Assembly (NCBI GenBank): GCA_937980285.1
Contig: CALJQI010000186.1
Span: forward strand, 1-7,240
Source: an uncultured Gammaproteobacteria bacterium
GTDB lineage: Bacteria; Pseudomonadota; Gammaproteobacteria; GCA-001735895
Length of the DNA stretch: 7,240 bases
Direction: 5' to 3'
In this document: positions 6,322-7,240 of the stretch, piece by piece
Numbering within the stretch: position 1 is the stretch's first letter
How the letters are laid out: each line of letters begins with the position of its first letter
The notes under the pieces: model-generated
Database searches by the model: none
What the model was told of the DNA's origin: nothing
The model's input: the letters and a program-made list of their open reading frames with translations, nothing else
Made by a program: the position numbers and the translations under genes

Positions 6322-6460
6322 AAACTGTCAGCATTTCAAAATCCCGGCGTATCGCCCCATCGGGCTCCCGGTGGCCGCTTACGCGGGAATAACCAATTAA
6401 TCGCCCTTTCAATAATTCGTTGCTCCGGACCGGCAACTGCGCGAGGACCATCGCCCGGTT

Positions 6461-7240
6461 TTACACTGTCCCCTTTTTTACCGCGGTGAACAGAAAGCGG
6501 TTGACGCAAAAGAAATATGCATCTTGTTCGATTAGCCTGTCAATGCCCGCAAGCCACTCGTCCGATTCCGCCTGCGAGATCAAATCGCGTCGCCGCGCGA
6601 CGGCGGCGTAGGTCTGCAGCATATTGGCGGAAAAGCTGTTTTCAGAGTAACTCGAGTTGAGGATCGGGATCGCCTCTACCTGCAATGCGCCGAAGCCGAG
6701 GTCCTGCAGCAGCGGCCGCAGCCGTTTCGGCAAGTTCGGATTGACCAGGGCCACATCCCAGGCGGCAAAAATCCGCTGCGTCAGGGCCTGGTCATGGCTA
6801 TTCAGGATGGCCCCGCTCCAGTCAGTTTCGAGTACCGCGATACGCCCGCCCGGCTTCAACACGCGATGCAGCTGGGCCAATGCGCGCTCCAGGTTTTCGA
6901 CGTATAACAGGGTCTGGGTGCAGCTTAACGCGTCGAAACTGGCGTCCTCGAAAGGCAGGTTTTCGATGTTGCCCTGCTGCAGCCCCACCTGCGGCATATC
7001 GGAACAACGTTGGTCGGCGCGCTCGAGCATGTCCTCGCTGAAATCGACCCCCTCGGCGCGGCCGCTTTCGCCGACCGCCAGGGCCATCTGTTCGAGTAGC
7101 AAACCGGTGCCGCATCCCGCATCGAGCACACTTTCGCCGCGCCTGAGCGCCATCGCGCCCAGGGTACGCAAGCGCTGGTTGACGATTTCCGGGGTCTGGT
7201 AACTGCGGTCGACCAGCGAGGCAGCTTTTTTATCGTATTT
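6461..7240 (-). CDS. Class I SAM-dependent methyltransferase, UbiE-like (N-terminus outside window)
   Basis: 259 codons plus TAA; the reading frame stays open to the right edge, so the start is outside. A TTG at 7171 would give a 236-residue form, but the 23 codons before it (KYDKKAASLVDRSYQTPEIVNQR) read as genuine methyltransferase N-terminus, so I treat the gene as partial. Counting from the edge, SAM-binding motif I is VLDAGCGTG at 38-46, the acidic residue is D66 in GVDFSEDML, then GNIENLPFED at 90-99 and HRVLKPGG at 125-132, followed by LETDWSGAI. The C-terminal half (NPNLPKRLRPLLQDLGF ... FFCVNRFLFTAVK) belongs to a family of small-molecule methyltransferases whose substrate I cannot name. 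Resemblance to UbiE is only to the fold. It is separated by 333 bases from the GFA-betC unit, so common transcription is doubtful. Confidence 0.92.
   Translation of the reverse strand, partial: KYDKKAASLVDRSYQTPEIVNQRLRTLGAMALRRGESVLDAGCGTGLLLEQMALAVGESGRAEGVDFSEDMLERADQRCSDMPQVGLQQGNIENLPFEDASFDALSCTQTLLYVENLERALAQLHRVLKPGGRIAVLETDWSGAILNSHDQALTQRIFAAWDVALVNPNLPKRLRPLLQDLGFGALQVEAIPILNSSYSENSFSANMLQTYAAVARRRDLISQAESDEWLAGIDRLIEQDAYFFCVNRFLFTAVKKGTV

Larger units (their letters stand above)
6128..6460. other. Intergenic region between methyltransferase and GFA-betC unit
   Basis: 333 bases with no credible gene. From right to left on the minus strand it holds about 137 bases after the methyltransferase stop with only a weak hairpin (GGCG/CGCC arms at 6346-6349 and 6353-6356 followed by GGGATTTT). 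Then comes the nested inverted-repeat element at 6173-6321, and finally about 45 bases of leader carrying an AT-rich tract and the Shine-Dalgarno of the GFA-family gene. The promoter of the GFA-betC unit should lie here, but no clear sigma-70 or sigma-54 box was found. Confidence 0.7.

Noticed and set aside
6171..6323. TA target-site duplication around the repeat element
   Set aside because: TA is present on the left (6171-6172), but on the right it requires using the last base of the terminal repeat; the flanks do not match cleanly.
6346..6356. GGCG/CGCC hairpin followed by ATTTT downstream of the methyltransferase
   Set aside because: Four-pair stem and only four T residues; possible but not supportable as an intrinsic terminator.
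6301..6611. Short plus-strand open frames near the repeat element
   Set aside because: They start inside the inverted repeat or overlap the methyltransferase, and encode no recognisable product.

Overview
The window most resembles the chromosome of a free-living, GC-rich proteobacterium, probably a gammaproteobacterium. The reasons are its dense signalling genes (HDOD, GGDEF, an Rcp1-type receiver), its overall composition and its choline-sulfatase. That placement is inference and the genus cannot be read from the sequence. All seven genes I can support lie on the minus strand, so the window reads naturally from right to left. Long plus-strand open frames are antisense shadows.

From the right: 7240-6461 is the C-terminal 259 codons of a class I SAM-dependent methyltransferase whose start is outside the window. 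Then comes a 333-base intergenic stretch (6128-6460). It holds a 149-bp non-coding element (6173-6321) with perfect 19-bp terminal inverted repeats and a second, nested pair of REP-like inverted arms. Next is a tightly packed four-gene unit: a GFA/CENP-V-type zinc protein with a near-perfect Shine-Dalgarno, choline-sulfatase (betC), a membrane histidine kinase and a single-domain Rcp1-like response regulator. The spacings are 26 nt, a 4-nt GTGA overlap, and 4 nt. After a 91-nt gap follows an HDOD-domain protein. After another 64 nt comes a response regulator with REC, PAS and the beginning of a GGDEF domain, cut by the left edge.

Working model: betC hydrolyses choline-O-sulfate in the cytoplasm to choline and sulfate. 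Choline can feed glycine-betaine synthesis or methyl-group catabolism, and the GFA-family protein could plausibly deal with a one-carbon by-product (speculative). The kinase is translationally coupled to betC. It probably phosphorylates the adjacent Rcp1-like receiver and perhaps also the related receiver of the REC-PAS-GGDEF protein, tying an extracytoplasmic signal to a c-di-GMP/HDOD output. The unusual point is the partnership. The classical betC neighbours (betI, betA, betB, a choline transporter) are not seen here, and a two-component system takes their place. No RNA genes, CRISPR arrays, intact insertion sequences or phage genes were found.
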